From contig OX578283.1 in the NCBI GenBank assembly GCA_951217055.1, forward strand, positions 60,517,832-60,581,831: a DNA stretch of 64,000 nucleotides, in the 5' to 3' direction. Positions 36,867 to 61,371 of the stretch are shown piece after piece. Each line of letters begins with the position of its first letter. Position 1 is the stretch's first letter. Source of the DNA: Gerris lacustris. Its lineage: Eukaryota; Arthropoda; Insecta; Hemiptera; Gerridae. The notes beneath the pieces were generated by a model. It had not been told where the DNA came from and ran no database searches. It saw nothing but the letters and a program-made list of their open reading frames with translations. Position numbers and translations under genes: made by a program.

Positions 36867-37440
36867 AGCTGGGTTTACACAATTCAAGTGCACTTTGTCC
36901 TAGTAACTTTGATCAAATTCACTTGGTCCAAGTGTTTGTAGAACTTTGAAGTAAGGTTTGCACGATCCAAGTGCACTTGGCCCAGGTATTTTTAATCAAA
37001 CTCACTTGGTCCAAGTTTTTGTGAAACTTTGAAGTAAGGTCTACACGATCAAAGTATACTTGGTCCAAGTAGTGGAACTTTAATGCACTATAAAGTAGAG
37101 GTTAAGATATATGGTGTGAAATGTTTTTCCCTCTATATCAGTTAAACTGTACTTATTAAGTTTTAAAACAGTGGTGATATATAACCTTCTAGTAAACAAA
37201 ACCCAGCACAACCTCACATCTTTGTCATTTGGTGACAGATCTTTCTCATAATTTGTCAGCTTGACGCCATTTTTGTTTTCATCAAAGTCTACTTTGATCA
37301 AAAAAAATTTGGAGGCCATCCAACTCAACTTGGATGTCCAAGTTGACTTTGATAACCTTTCTTGCACGCTCCAAGTAGCGTCAAAATTAAGTCATAGTAT
37401 ACTTGATCCAAGTATACCTGGGTCGTGTAAACAGGGCTTT
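36867..37440. mobile_element. MITE with TGGGTTTACAC-type termini and internal CAAGTGCACTTGG repeats
   Basis: The left end AAGCTGGGTTTACACAATTC is mirrored by TCGTGTAAACAGGGCTTT (ending about 37440). The interior has at least four TTGGTCCAAGT-type phrases spaced about 70 bases (36925-37070). Harbinger-like ends are suggested; no transposase was seen. Confidence 0.65.
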
Positions 37441-38085
37441 ATGGGAGTATATTAAAAAAAAAAAAAAGTCTGCCAAGTTTTTGAAGATACTTAAAGGGTA
37501 AATGTAAATGTTATACTACCCTAACAATTGATAATCAGACATTTTTTTTGATTTTAGTAAAATGTACTATAACTTTAATATTTCATTACATTTACCACTA
37601 GTTTTAATACCCATGACCCATGTATTTTTATTTTATATTCTATTTAGGGATGGGTATTGTATAACTTACAGAACTCTAAAAGATCATATAGTTTTTAAAA
37701 AGGCTATTTTTCTTTTTTTAACTATTAATAATCACCGCTAAAATCAAGATGTAAAAAATGTAACATTATATTTATTATTGTTATTGTCCCAGTGGAGGAA
37801 ATGATATTTTCCATTTCTATAAGAGCTGTTTGTTACTGGGTCAACAATTAAAATGTTTATGTATTCTAACCTTAATATTTTTTTTATATCAATATAGTTT
37901 TGCATTCGTACTTAAACAATGATCTCTGAAATATTTATATTATTACAACGACTTAAAAAACTTAATGAAAATTGTTTATCAATATAGATAAAAACATAAA
38001 TTACTAATTCTAAAAAAAAATTGATAATAATTGACTCTTGAATACTGATGTTCGGTAAACGAGTGAAGGTAATAAATAAAAAATA

Positions 38086-38833
38086 TATAGGTTGTCACAG
38101 AATAACTATTTCTAATTTTCAGAAATGATAGAGGGCACTTAATTTAACATATTTTATTAATCAACTAGTGTCCGGAACTTTCTCTACTAGAGCTCTTTAA
38201 AAATAATCTCAATTACAACAGGAAAGAGTAGTTATGTACTAAAGAAATTGAAGCAGTTAAGTTAAGTAACATTTTTATAAATGTTAAACAAGCTTTATAA
38301 AACATGTTCAAAGTTACGACCACCATTTTCGATGCACAAGTTTTAACGATATATAATCGACTGCTGAATTCTTCGAAATAGCTGAAGACGTTCATAATAA
38401 TTTCGAGGTACTAACTCTTCTTCTGTATTAACAGGTGTTTCATAAACCAGTCATTTAATATGTCCCCAAATACAAACTTCAACTGGAGTCGTAACTGGTG
38501 AATATGCAGGTCAAGAAATTTGTCCACCTTTTCCAATCGATCCATTTGAAAATTGTGCATTAATCCTAAGTGTGCTGGCGCCCATCATGCTAGAAATAAT
38601 ATTACTTCGAGTATTAAGAGAGAAATTTTGAAGCAATTCTGGTAGAGTATGTTCTTGAAAAATCCTATTCACACGAATTGTATACAGCTGGAAAAGTCCT
38701 GGGGTGACAGCGGATTCACTTAATTTATCTTGCTACACTATTGTACACTATTGTATTAATGAACAATGTTTATTTAATTGTCCTCTGTCATTTCTGAAAA
38801 CTAGGAAATAGTTATTCTGTGACACCCTGTATA
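38086..38833 (-). pseudogene. Deleted mariner-like element with transposase C-terminal remnant
   Basis: Termini: GGTTGTCACAGAATAACTAT (38090) against its mirror ATAGTTATTCTGTGACACCC (38809-38828), with about 45 matching bases. On the minus strand, pieces read MMGASTLRINAQFSNG, then PAYSPVTTPVEVCIWGHIK and LVYETPVNTEEELV. They match the C-terminal catalytic part of mariner-like transposases (family pattern NDGAPAH and WPARSPDLTPLDFFLWGHLK). The last catalytic Asp region is altered (SPVTTPVEV), and stops interrupt the frame. Inactive. Confidence 0.75.
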
Positions 38834-39511
38834 TCTAATTAACATCAGTTTAGTGTCATAAATGAATTTTTTTTTTATGATTTGTGAGAACACTCTGAAC
38901 TTGTTATAGTGTTTGTTATTTATTAAAGATCAACCAAAAAGTGATAACACTCGGAAAAAATTGTAAACTTAGTTTTGTTTATAATTGGAAGTTTCGGGTA
39001 TTGCAGAAGTCATTACAATCTGGTTCTAATATTTGATATTTTATGAATGACAGCTCTCCATGATAACTAATCAAATTTAGAACAAAATATAGAAGACAGT
39101 GAAAAATATAATTATACAGCTAACAACGATCTTTTTAAGAATTAATTAAGCACTTTAAGATCATTTAACGCTCAGATAAATGATGATTGGATAGTCAACG
39201 TTCTACTGTAATTGATCAATTTTGCTACAAGCTCTTATGCAAAGTAGTTTATAACAAGTTATCGAATCAATAACACCATTTATGGATTTTCGAACATCGA
39301 ATCAAAATGTTAAACAATAATTATTATGAATTTTTATATTTGATTTATGTTTTTATGTAAAACATCGACTCTTAATACCCATCCCAAGTTGTTAAATGTT
39401 TAAATTTTCGAGCCTCTTTTCAGCTCATAATTATTGTATATTGTAGAATTAATCAATTTTTGATCGAAATATCATTAGATAATGATTTACGACTGTAATA
39501 TTGCACATTAA

Positions 39512-39614
39512 CTTGGTAATAATCTTAATTATTGTAAATACCAAATCACTTGGTAATAATTTTAATTATTGTAAATACCAATCACTTGGTAATAATATTA
39601 ATTATTGTAATTAT
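39512..39614. repeat. Three 36-bp AT-rich tandem copies
   Basis: CACTTGGTAATAATTTTAAT followed by TATTGTAAATAC is present three times with few changes. Confidence 0.75.
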
Positions 39615-40080
39615 TTTTCTTATACAATCAAACTGTCTTTTTATAATTAATATTATTTTTATACAAAAAAAAATCCTTCCCCTACTAACTAAGGTATTAT
39701 AATTTTATGTGTCTTTCAAAAATAATCACTATAAATATATATAGCAGATAATACTAACTTTTGTAAATTAATAATAATAATTAGATTTGTTTATAATAAG
39801 ATCACAGCCTGTTTGTCATCTTTGTAAAATAAAAATGTATTTTATTTTTTTTGTGTTTCCCTCAAAAATATGATACGATTAAAAAAGGGACAACAAGAAC
39901 TAGATGTATAAGAAATGTATAATTCTATTTTTTATTCTTCTTTCAGCTAGCTGCTCATTTTACGAGCAACTCTAATTAAGTTGTGTTTTATGATTATCCT
40001 ATTATATCTTAGAAAAATTGTGTTTTTAAGAGGTTTAATGTTTGAAAGATGGAGTTTAAAAACTTTACTTACTTTTTTAC

Positions 40081-40430
40081 TTAGTTGGATCCTCTTCTAC
40101 CTTGCAGTGTCGAGGTTGACCAAAAAGTTTTCCACCCTCTCCTGTCCATAAACAAGGTGCGGGCACGTTGTAGAGACATTCCTCTTTGAGCCAGGGAGGA
40201 TGTGATGTTGTCCATCCAGGCTGTTCTCTTTCTCCCTCTGGGCCTTTTCCCCTCACACCTGGCTTCAAGGGCTCTTCGGAGAAGTCTGTCGGTACTCATC
40301 CTATTCACGTGTCCGAACCATTGGAGTTGAGAGTTTTCAACTGTCAGCGTTGCAGGCTGTATGTCCAGCCCTAGTCTAATGGTTGAGTTCTTGACCCTGT
40401 CTCTCCTTTTCTTGGAGTTTAAAAAATGAA
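40081..40430 (-). pseudogene. Non-LTR retrotransposon (LINE) ORF2 C-terminal fragment
   Basis: The minus-strand frame carries QLQWFGHVNRMSTDRLLRRA, then GKRPRGRKRTAWMDNI. This is the hallmark C-terminal block after the reverse transcriptase domain of RTE/CR1-like LINEs (family pattern QLRWFGHVxRM..RLPR). The frame is open for about 100 codons, but the catalytic RT part is missing, so this is a 5'-truncated insertion. It is followed within 100 bases, on the same strand, by a hammerhead-like motif. Confidence 0.8.
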
Positions 40431-40494
40431 AGATAAATAATGTTGAATTGAAATTTAACCTTTTAAGAACTCGTAATGAACAGCTTAGTTTTTC

Positions 40495-40570
40495 GGTGAA
40501 ATCCGTGTCATGAATGAGTTGATGTCCCACGTTTTGCTTCCACTACTGGAAGCATCTTCAAACAAGACAT
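40495..40570 (-). ncRNA. Lone hammerhead-like motif copy (degenerate)
   Basis: The minus strand reads TTTGAAGATGCTTCCAGTAG, then TGGAAGCAAAACGTGGG. It shares flanks with the 42330 element (GGTGAAATC). The first core base and the G of GAAA are changed, so self-cleavage is unlikely. Confidence 0.4.
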
Positions 40571-42324
40571 ACTGATGACTGGAGTGAAGAACTGCTTATT
40601 TATAGTAGCTTTCTGGAAGGCAGATTATACCTTGATTCCCCGGGGGTTCCTTGAGTTGGGTTAATCCTTTGTCAGGATGACGCAATCGGGCAGGTGCTGC
40701 CTTCATCAGTATTCCACTGTGGAGCACTTGACGTTTGAAGTCCTGTGTGAAGTGCCTGTACATACATATATTATTATGTGTCTCTACTACCTCCATATAC
40801 CTACTGAATGTGCATTTTGATGTACAATTTCTATTGCAATTGATAGATATCAAGAGATTTCTAGAGTAGAGAAATGTTTTATAAAGATAGAGCATTCATA
40901 TGACTTATTTTAACTACCTGCTCCTGACTTATGAACAAAAAATTTGCATTCATATAGTTATGCAGTTTATTGTCTGTGAATTTAAAAATAAATTGAAGAA
41001 TCAGCGGTTCAATCAAAATAAAATGTTTATCTCTTTCTTCCATCTCTTTTTAAAATAAATTTATTTTCTAAACCCATTCTTCTTCCAAGATTGATTTCTC
41101 AGTGATTCACCTTTTTAACATTTGAATAATTAAATAACTGATCATTATGATTGCGTTGTACACATTTTAAATGTTAAGTATATTTTAATACTAAATAAAT
41201 AAGTATTAAAAAAAATATATATATATGAATAATAAATAATTTCAATATTCTTTAGCCATTTTTAAGCTCATTCGCAGACGCATTTATACTACATAAGTAA
41301 TCATATTAATTTAATTATAATTAGTTATTATTTTTTATTTTGAAAATGTTTTATTTTTGTTAATTTAATGTTAATTTCTTATAGTTTATTGATTATTTGT
41401 TATTTAAGCTCTACTATTATAATATATTTTATTTGTTTTTTTCCTTTAAATAATTTAATTGTTTTTATTGAACTATCTGTAATTGATGTTTGTAAAAGTT
41501 ATAAGGATTATTCCCAATTATTTCTGTATTTATTTGTTCTGTTTATTATTTATTTTTAAATTATTTAATTTTTGTTGAAGATAAATAATTTTTGTTATTC
41601 TACTACTTACTGCAAATTATTATATAAATATTTATTACTTTTATTATTTTTTTATTTATTTATTTGTATTATTATTATTTATTTTATTTTTATTTATTTA
41701 TTTTTTTTTTTGATTGAGCAGAACGAGGGTCCTCTTTAAATTTGACCATTTGTCTGTCTGTCTGTAAATCTGTTTGTTGCGCAGTTACGACCAAACGAGT
41801 TGTTCTATAGTCTTTAAATTTGGAACGTTTCTTGGACACGATAAAGTTTTTTGGACACAAATTAAGTCGTTTTTTTGGATACAAATTAAGTTGTTTTTTG
41901 AACACAAGATTTACTGTTTCTAGATATTGATTGAATATAAATCAAATTAATTTCTGAAAGAAGTACTCGATCTTTCAAAAAATTAAAGTTTGAGCCTATA
42001 ATGATACTCTCAGAATGGCTCTGAGCTGCTCTCAGATCCAGTTAACCCGCTTTGAAAAATTTGAGCATTGCTCACTCAGACTCTAAAAGTCTCAAATTAA
42101 TCATGAATGATTTTTTATTCATTTTTGTTTTCTCTATACTTGAATGAAAAATAAAATTCTAATGGTGGCTTTATAACCATTTAACGAGCTATATTATTTG
42201 GTGGTGCTTAACTGAGTGAACTATAAAGGGATTTAATTCTTGTATTTGTTATGAGAGAGAGTATAATAATGATCAAGTATAATCAGTGTGTAAGCTTCGT
42301 GGATTTACTCGTAATGAATTACTA

Positions 42325-42810
42325 GGTTTACCGATGAAATCTGCATCACGAAGGGGTTGAAGTCTGATGTTTTGCTTCCACTACTGGAAGCATCTTCAGA
42401 GGTTTAATGCATTGTGATGTTGACTTGAATTGCTTCCAGTAGTGAAAGCATCTTCAGGGGTATGGTGCATCCTGATGTTAGCTCGGGCATATCTTATGTT
42501 TGCTTCAAGTCAACATCCCAATTCATCAAACCCTTGAAGATGCTTCCAGTAGTAGAAGCATCTTCAAGGGTTTGATGCATTGTGATGTTGACTTGAATTG
42601 CTTCCAGTAGTGGAAGCATCTTCAGGGGTTTGATGAATTGGGATGTTGACTTGAAGCAAACATAAGATATGCCCGAGCTAACATCAGGATGCACCATACC
42701 CCTTTCAACATCCCTATCCATCAAACCCTTGAAGATGCTTCCAGTAGTGGAAGCGAAACGTCGGACTTCAACCCCTTTATGATGCAGATTTCACCGGAAA
42801 ACCAAGTTAA
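42325..42810. repeat. Foldback array with several hammerhead-like hairpins
   Basis: The ends mirror each other: GAAATCTGCATCACGAAGGG (42335) against CCCCTTTATGATGCAGATTTC (42772). Between them lie five copies of the hairpin TGCTTCCAGTAGTGGAAGC in both orientations, plus an inner inverted pair (CATCCTGATGTTAGCTCGGGC at 42468 and its complement near 42675). The outermost two copies retain the GAAA-type segment. Confidence 0.8.
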
Positions 42811-43381
42811 TCATTAAGTATAATCATTATTATCAGAGTCTGCCTTTATTTCAATTTTTTGTTTTTAGTATCCTGTGATCTAAAAATACAAAAAAATAAT
42901 ATTAATTTCTATAATTATAATAAATATTTTATTTCTACTTATCTTTAAATTATTTCTTGTAAATAAAAAAACGAAAAACAATTGGTACTTTTAAAGCTTT
43001 CTGAAAATCTATTAAGTATATTTTTTTTTGTAAAATATTAATTCTTTATACTAACTTATGCTTTATGTAAATAATTACTTTTATATCACTTTTTATACTC
43101 TTAAAATAATTTATGGCAACTTACATATCTTTCACTTTTTCGCAATTTCTACTTTCTTATTAAAATTATTTTGTATTAGAGAATAACAAAATAAATAAAT
43201 TATGTAAATATATCGACGATAAGGAATATTTTTTAAAGTAAAATCATTATGATTTTAATTATTTTGAGAATGGTTGCTATACTTTTATGTTTGTGAACCT
43301 TTTTTAAATCAAAAACTAAATGTCTGGTATCTCTAAATGTTTATCTAGATTAAAATAGAGTGTATCTAAATGTGGTACTTT

Positions 43382-43386
43382 AAAAT

Positions 43387-43427
<41 letters not shown>

Positions 43428-43870
43428 AAATAAGATAAACAGAAACATAGGTGCTTCACTCATGACAGAAATGTTTTCTAAACGTAATCAGTTAATCTTT
43501 ACAATTTCCCTGTGGGCTTGCACATTCTAAATTCAATACTCAAGGGAATTTGGGGGTGTCACCCTCAATTTTTTTTTTTTTTTATGATCCAGAATGAGAA
43601 TTGGTATCAACTAGCGATCATAAAATCCTTAAACGGAAAGATTTCCAACTCCCCTCTTTATCTACCTGTGTTAGACAACTACCGCTGGTCGAGCTATTTG
43701 CCGGTTGAAATTGTAACTAAATCTTTTACACCGTTCAAATGATGTTTAGCTTCTATTCAAGAAATAAATTAATAAATTAATTTGTCAGTAAGCTAGATTC
43801 GAACCCGAGATCTCTTGCACTCGAAGCAATTGCGCATCTCTTACACCCACTGAGGAGCGTTTTTATTTAT
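43382..43870. other. Poly-T tract and SINE-like segment
   Basis: A run of about 35 T lies at 43387-43421. Near 43800-43850 the minus strand holds a B-box-like GGGTTCGAATC inside a 70-base tRNA-like stretch, and inverted GCTGGTCGAGCT phrases occur at 43684 and about 44310. Probably one or two old SINEs; boundaries are unclear. Confidence 0.35.
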
Positions 43871-44505
43871 TTTATTTATTTACAAAATAGTAGAAATGTC
43901 TGACACCCATTTTTTTTTTTTTTTAATTTTTTATTGACTAACACAACTACATAAATTTTAATGTTATAAGTGTTATTGATGTACATTGATGTTTTTTGGG
44001 CGGGGAATTACATGGAAAGGATATAGTCCATTGGCTAGTCCTTTTGGCGTGAATATTTTAGAATATAACAATAAATAATTTTAAAATAATAATGAAAGAA
44101 TAATAATAATAATAATAATAAAAATATGGATGAGACGTTAGATGATAATTAATTTTTAGTATATATTACAAGTTAAGCAAATCTCTAGGCCACTGCCTCC
44201 TAAGGCGGCGAAGTGGGTATCTGGGATGGTACAACCAGTATTTGTTTATTTCTTAGAATTCGAGGAATGTCAAATGATCATAAGTAGTTTACAATTTTAA
44301 CCACTGAACAGCTCGACCAGCGCTAGTGGTCTTACACCTCTAGAATACTGGAGTTGCATACCCGTGGTATAAACTACTATGTGTAATAATGGTTAACTTG
44401 GGTTTTCTATTATTAGAGAATTTCTGGCATGTCAACAAACAGGCTATGGTGTGTGACATGCCTGTCATAGGCTTACTAAGCTAAGATATACCCTAGATAA
44501 TTAGG

Positions 44506-45320
44506 CACTTCTTTAGACTATTACTCCCCTTATAAAAAAAAAAATAAACGGAAATAACAATCTAAAGAAGGTGTGTAGAATGTTTTTCTTTAAACTGATA
44601 CTCCCCTCGTGAAAATAGAAATGTGATATTCTTTGTCCCAAAGTACATTAGACTAAATATCCTTTTGTCTTAATAATTATTTGGACAAATAGTCCTGGAG
44701 ATAGCGTGCAAAAAAGTGTCTGACTAACATCAAGCTAGAATTTTGTATACAAGTCCATCTTTTAGCGCCTTTTAAGAATATGTGGTCGGCTAAGTTCGTC
44801 TGCGGGACATAGCTTGGCAATAGGTGTTTGAAGAAAACAAACCGGCGGAGAGCGGCCATGTGATTTTCATGATCCTGAGTACAGAATTAGTTGGTAGACC
44901 AAAAATCAAGTCGATTTTATTTTCACACTTGATAGGTTAGTCATTCATATATTACTAAAAATCAAAGTGGTCACCTGTCAACAGGCAAACTAACATCAAC
45001 TTGATTTTCGGTCTACTAACTAATTTCGTACTCAGGATCATGAAAATCTCATTGTCCACCATAATTAGTGAGACATGGCCGCTCTCCACCGGTTTGTTTT
45101 TTTCAAATGCCTATTGCCAAGCTATGTCCCGCAGACGAACTTAGCCGACCACATATTCTTAAAAGGCGCTAAAAGATTGACTTGTATACAAAATTCTAGC
45201 TTGATGTTAGTCAGCCACTTTTTTGCACGCTATCTCCTGGACTAAAAGGAGTGTTTAAATAATATATCCATTTATTTTTTTTAAAAAAAACAGGGGAGTA
45301 ACATATTATAAGTAACTATT
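44506..45320. mobile_element. MITE (CACTTCTTTAGA family) carrying a nested palindrome
   Basis: The left end and internal duplicate match the 19054 copy (44506-44690). The 553-base palindrome at 44691-45243 interrupts it. The decayed right end (AGGGGAGTAAC) lies near 45296. Confidence 0.6.
44691..45243. mobile_element. Near-perfect 553-bp palindrome, foldback family D
   Basis: AGTCCTGGAGATAGCGTGCA at the left end is the complement of TGCACGCTATCTCCTGGACT at the right end. Pairing continues through GCGGGACATAGCTTGGCAAT and GGTAGACCAAAAATCAAGT to a loop of about 60 bases around 44960. Arms are about 240 bases. Half copies are at 27378-27738 and about 925-1030. Confidence 0.85.
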
Positions 45321-45580
45321 ATGTCAACTTACAGATGCCAACATTGACTTCAATTATAATCATAAAGACCTTGAGAGATATTAGAAATAATTAGCTAACT
45401 ATTGACCAATATTTCTTAATTTAGGGAACCAATAATTTAGTTTGAATATGTTGAATTTGCAATGTATTAATAAATGTCTTTGTGAGTGTTGTAATAATGT
45501 ATTTTCTTTTTTTAATCAACAATATTACCTTTATTATTTATTAATTTAAGTCGGTAGTTTATTGTTTGTTCAAATACAAT

Positions 45581-45835
45581 GAAGAGTTGAAATTCATAAG
45601 GGCGTAAGTGCCGAAAAATATAATTTTGAGTTGATGGCTTCAAAACGATTTAAGGCCCAACCTAGTAATAATCAAAAAGGTCTAAGTGCCAAAGTAGAAC
45701 TGTATATTTGTTAAAAATCTCACAAGATAGCAGCATCTCCCCAGTGTTGCTTCTTTTGGGTTTAAGTGCTATACATACGTAACTTTTTTTCAGACACCGA
45801 TTTGGCACTTAGAGCCTTATGAATTTCAACTCTTC
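45581..45835. mobile_element. 255-bp MITE with GAAGAGTTGAAATTCATAAG ends
   Basis: The left end GAAGAGTTGAAATTCATAAG continues into GGCGTAAGTGCC. It is mirrored by GGCACTTAGAGCC, then TTATGAATTTCAACTCTTC. No coding sequence. Confidence 0.85.
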
Positions 45836-46135
45836 AATTAGAAATCAATATGCAATATCAAAGAAAACATTAATTTCTTAACGAGACATTTTATTCAACG
45901 TTAAGGTTGATTTTCAACCAATATCAAAGGCCTATATAACTATTAAACGAAAAATATAAATTTTGGTAATTTAAAATAATAAAAATAGATTTAAATAAAA
46001 ATACTTATTTATTATTGATTTGTTTTACTGTGCATTAGATGTCAACATTTTCTCTTTTACCTATGAGGACTAACATGTCCACTTTAATGTAAACTGGGTA
46101 GATGGTTTTTAGCTGTCCTAAAAAAGTCCCGTTTA

Positions 46136-46880
46136 CATGGTGATAGTTCACCCACGATAGAACTATTATGTCAGTCAACGTCATAGAACTATCGCAGAGG
46201 TGTACAGTCTACACTGTGAGAGTTAACATACATCAAAACTTGTTGTCTTGTACTCAAAGTTTTATATCCATACCTTACATTTCTGACCTGGATACAGAAA
46301 TAGAGCATTAAATATATCATAATGTTATATTATAATACATATAGAGCAAACGGAATATTCATATTGTCAAAAACAACAAAATCTGATATCAAATATGAAG
46401 CAAGATATTTGATAATATTTAAGCAAGCTATATTTCAATCATTTCCTAGCATAGTTTAACTACAATGTTTGGCCCGAGAGACAGGTGATAGTACAGTAGT
46501 GATATACCCGTATTTCTCCTTACATTATGTAACTCCAGGATCTATACTCAGGATATCAGGCCCGATCATTTTCAATTGTTTCAAACTTAATGGGAGGTCT
46601 TTGGCCTCAGGCACCTTAACTAAAAAAAAGTGCATATATAGATCCTGCCTTTTAGATCTGTTATAATGTGATATAAAAGTATAAACAAACGATGAGCCAA
46701 TCAGCATCTAGTATCTAGCGTGGTAGTTCTTAAATCTGCCGCTTGAGTACTCTGACCACTCAACTACCATGTCAGACGAGATAGTGTGATGGCTGATAGT
46801 TCTATCACGTAGTCTAAATGGTGATAGTTAATTTGATAGTTACTATCATGACCACAACTATCACCGTGTAAACAGGGCTT
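46136..46880. mobile_element. 745-bp MITE with TCCCGTTTACATGGTGATAG ends
   Basis: The left end CCCGTTTACATGGTGATAGTT is mirrored by AACTATCACCGTGTAAACAGGG. ATAGTTCTATC-type phrases repeat subterminally at both sides. GTTTACA-G termini as in the 36867 element suggest a Harbinger-like group. Confidence 0.75.
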
Positions 46881-47703
46881 TAACATGAAAATCTTTCCTG
46901 GCTATTGGAAATTAAAATATACTATCCTCTGAACGTTTCTTGTTTCTTGTAAGACACCAGTAACACCTAGGTACCCAAGGCTGTAGTAGGTTCTGACACA
47001 TCCAACTTCAATTTCTCAATAAAATTTGACTAAACCCTAATTATAAACTTAGTCCCCTTAAGATGTCCCTAGTACTAAGAATAAAAAGTCAGAACTTACA
47101 CTCATTAAGATGCAGTCATCACTGGGAAACCTAGAACTTTATCAGTCCATTTCTTTAAGTTTAATATCTAATTTATGACAATCCTTGTAATGCATTTAAA
47201 TTTTGACAATGTCCATAATCTTCTAAAGCAACCTTTAAACTTTGTATGGATGATTAATTAACATCTTAAACAAAAAAATCTATAGCTTGTTAAATATAAA
47301 GAATGTATATAATAGATAGATAGATAATGTTACTATGCAATGATTTATTAGAGCCAAACTGCTACTGCACTAAAGAATATAATAGGTTGTGACTCCATAT
47401 TGATAATGTATCCCATTTAACATGTTTGAATCCACAATGGTTCTTTATCTACGATTGTTACGAAATATAAACATTGTATCTCTGTTTAGATGCGTAGAAA
47501 GTGATTCTTTACGTACTTGTATTCATTGCGCATGCCCGTCTCATAATTCTGAAGAATTCTTCAACTTTACGCAGGATTAGCGAGTTTGTTTACATTTAAC
47601 AAAACTAACTTGATGTTTGTTTAATAAAAGTAAATGTTAATAATAACGAATATGAGGAGAATAATACGCCTCATGAAATAATTAATTCTGAATTGATTAA
47701 TTG

Positions 47704-48028
47704 GGAATTTTAAGGAAATTCAAACACCTCAAATTTGCGATATTTCGATTCCTCCTTGGATCATTCTCAAGCTAAAATCATAGTTTATTTGAAAATTACA
47801 CATTTATCAAAATTTAATTAATGTACAATGCAAAATAGTTAGTAAGAAGGTTTGTGATACATTGATTTAATTGATACTTTCAACATATTCTATTCTTGTG
47901 AAAAGTTCATCTTGGAAAATTTGACCTTCCAAATTCCAAATTGTTTCAAATAAACTATGATTTTAGATTGAGAATGATCCAAGGAGGAATCGAAATATCG
48001 CAAATTTGAGGCGTTTGAATTTCCTTAA
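47704..48028. repeat. Foldback repeat with a third hammerhead-like variant
   Basis: Arms 47704-47795 and 47948-48028 are nearly perfect mirrors. Each contains TTGAGAATGATCC, AAGGA, GGAATCGAAATATCGC read outward. Located about 1 kb after the POLR2I 3' end. Confidence 0.8.
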
Positions 48029-48942
48029 AAGACCCAACTAATTAAGAAAATAAATTAATTTATCCTTATTAATTTTTATTAATTTATTACATATTATATT
48101 ATATTTGTTTTTCAAAATTACATTCCTCAAAAAAAACATCTTTAATAATTACTCATAAAATAATGTATTTTAACAAGTAAAATAGTATTAATAAAAAAAA
48201 AAGATACAAATCAATTATAAATTTATATTTTTACACTTTCTCATAACTTGTAATAACAAATAGATGTAATATTTTCTTGTGAATAACTTGGTAAGTACTT
48301 ATGGAATTTTAATGATACATGAGCATATCATTGTTATATGGTCCATGCTTAGTAAACAAAAAATTATATAACATATGTGTGTAGTCAATAATTTTTGTAA
48401 ATGTTAAAAAAAGGGAAAATAAAAGTATAAATAATTTTTCTAAAACGATATTTTTTTTTTTTATTTATGGCAAAACAATATTTTCACCTATGAAGACATC
48501 TAGAATCCACCGATGAAGTCATCTAGAATCATAGATGGTCGAAACAAATTAAAGAGCTTTAAAGAGTAAACTCTTATCAGTTAATCGGTCACTTTACATA
48601 TTTAATTCAATTTAATTGTGACCACTCTAGGTCAACATATTTATGAATGTCGACATATTATTTATGAATGAATTGATAACAAATTATAAATTATGACAGA
48701 TAAAATTGATTGAAACCCAATATGTATTAAATCTATAACATTGGTATCAAGTTCCACACATTGGAATTTATTCACCAAGACCAATATTTTTTTTTTATTT
48801 TTTAGGAATAATTCCTAAAAATATTAATAGGCTAAGGTTTACTCTTTACATATCGAATGTTAAAAAAATCTTTAGCAATATTAACTTAAAAAAAGGAAAA
48901 CTATATACAATTAAATTATAAAAAAATAAAAGTAAAAAGAAT

Positions 48943-61371
<12,429 letters not shown>

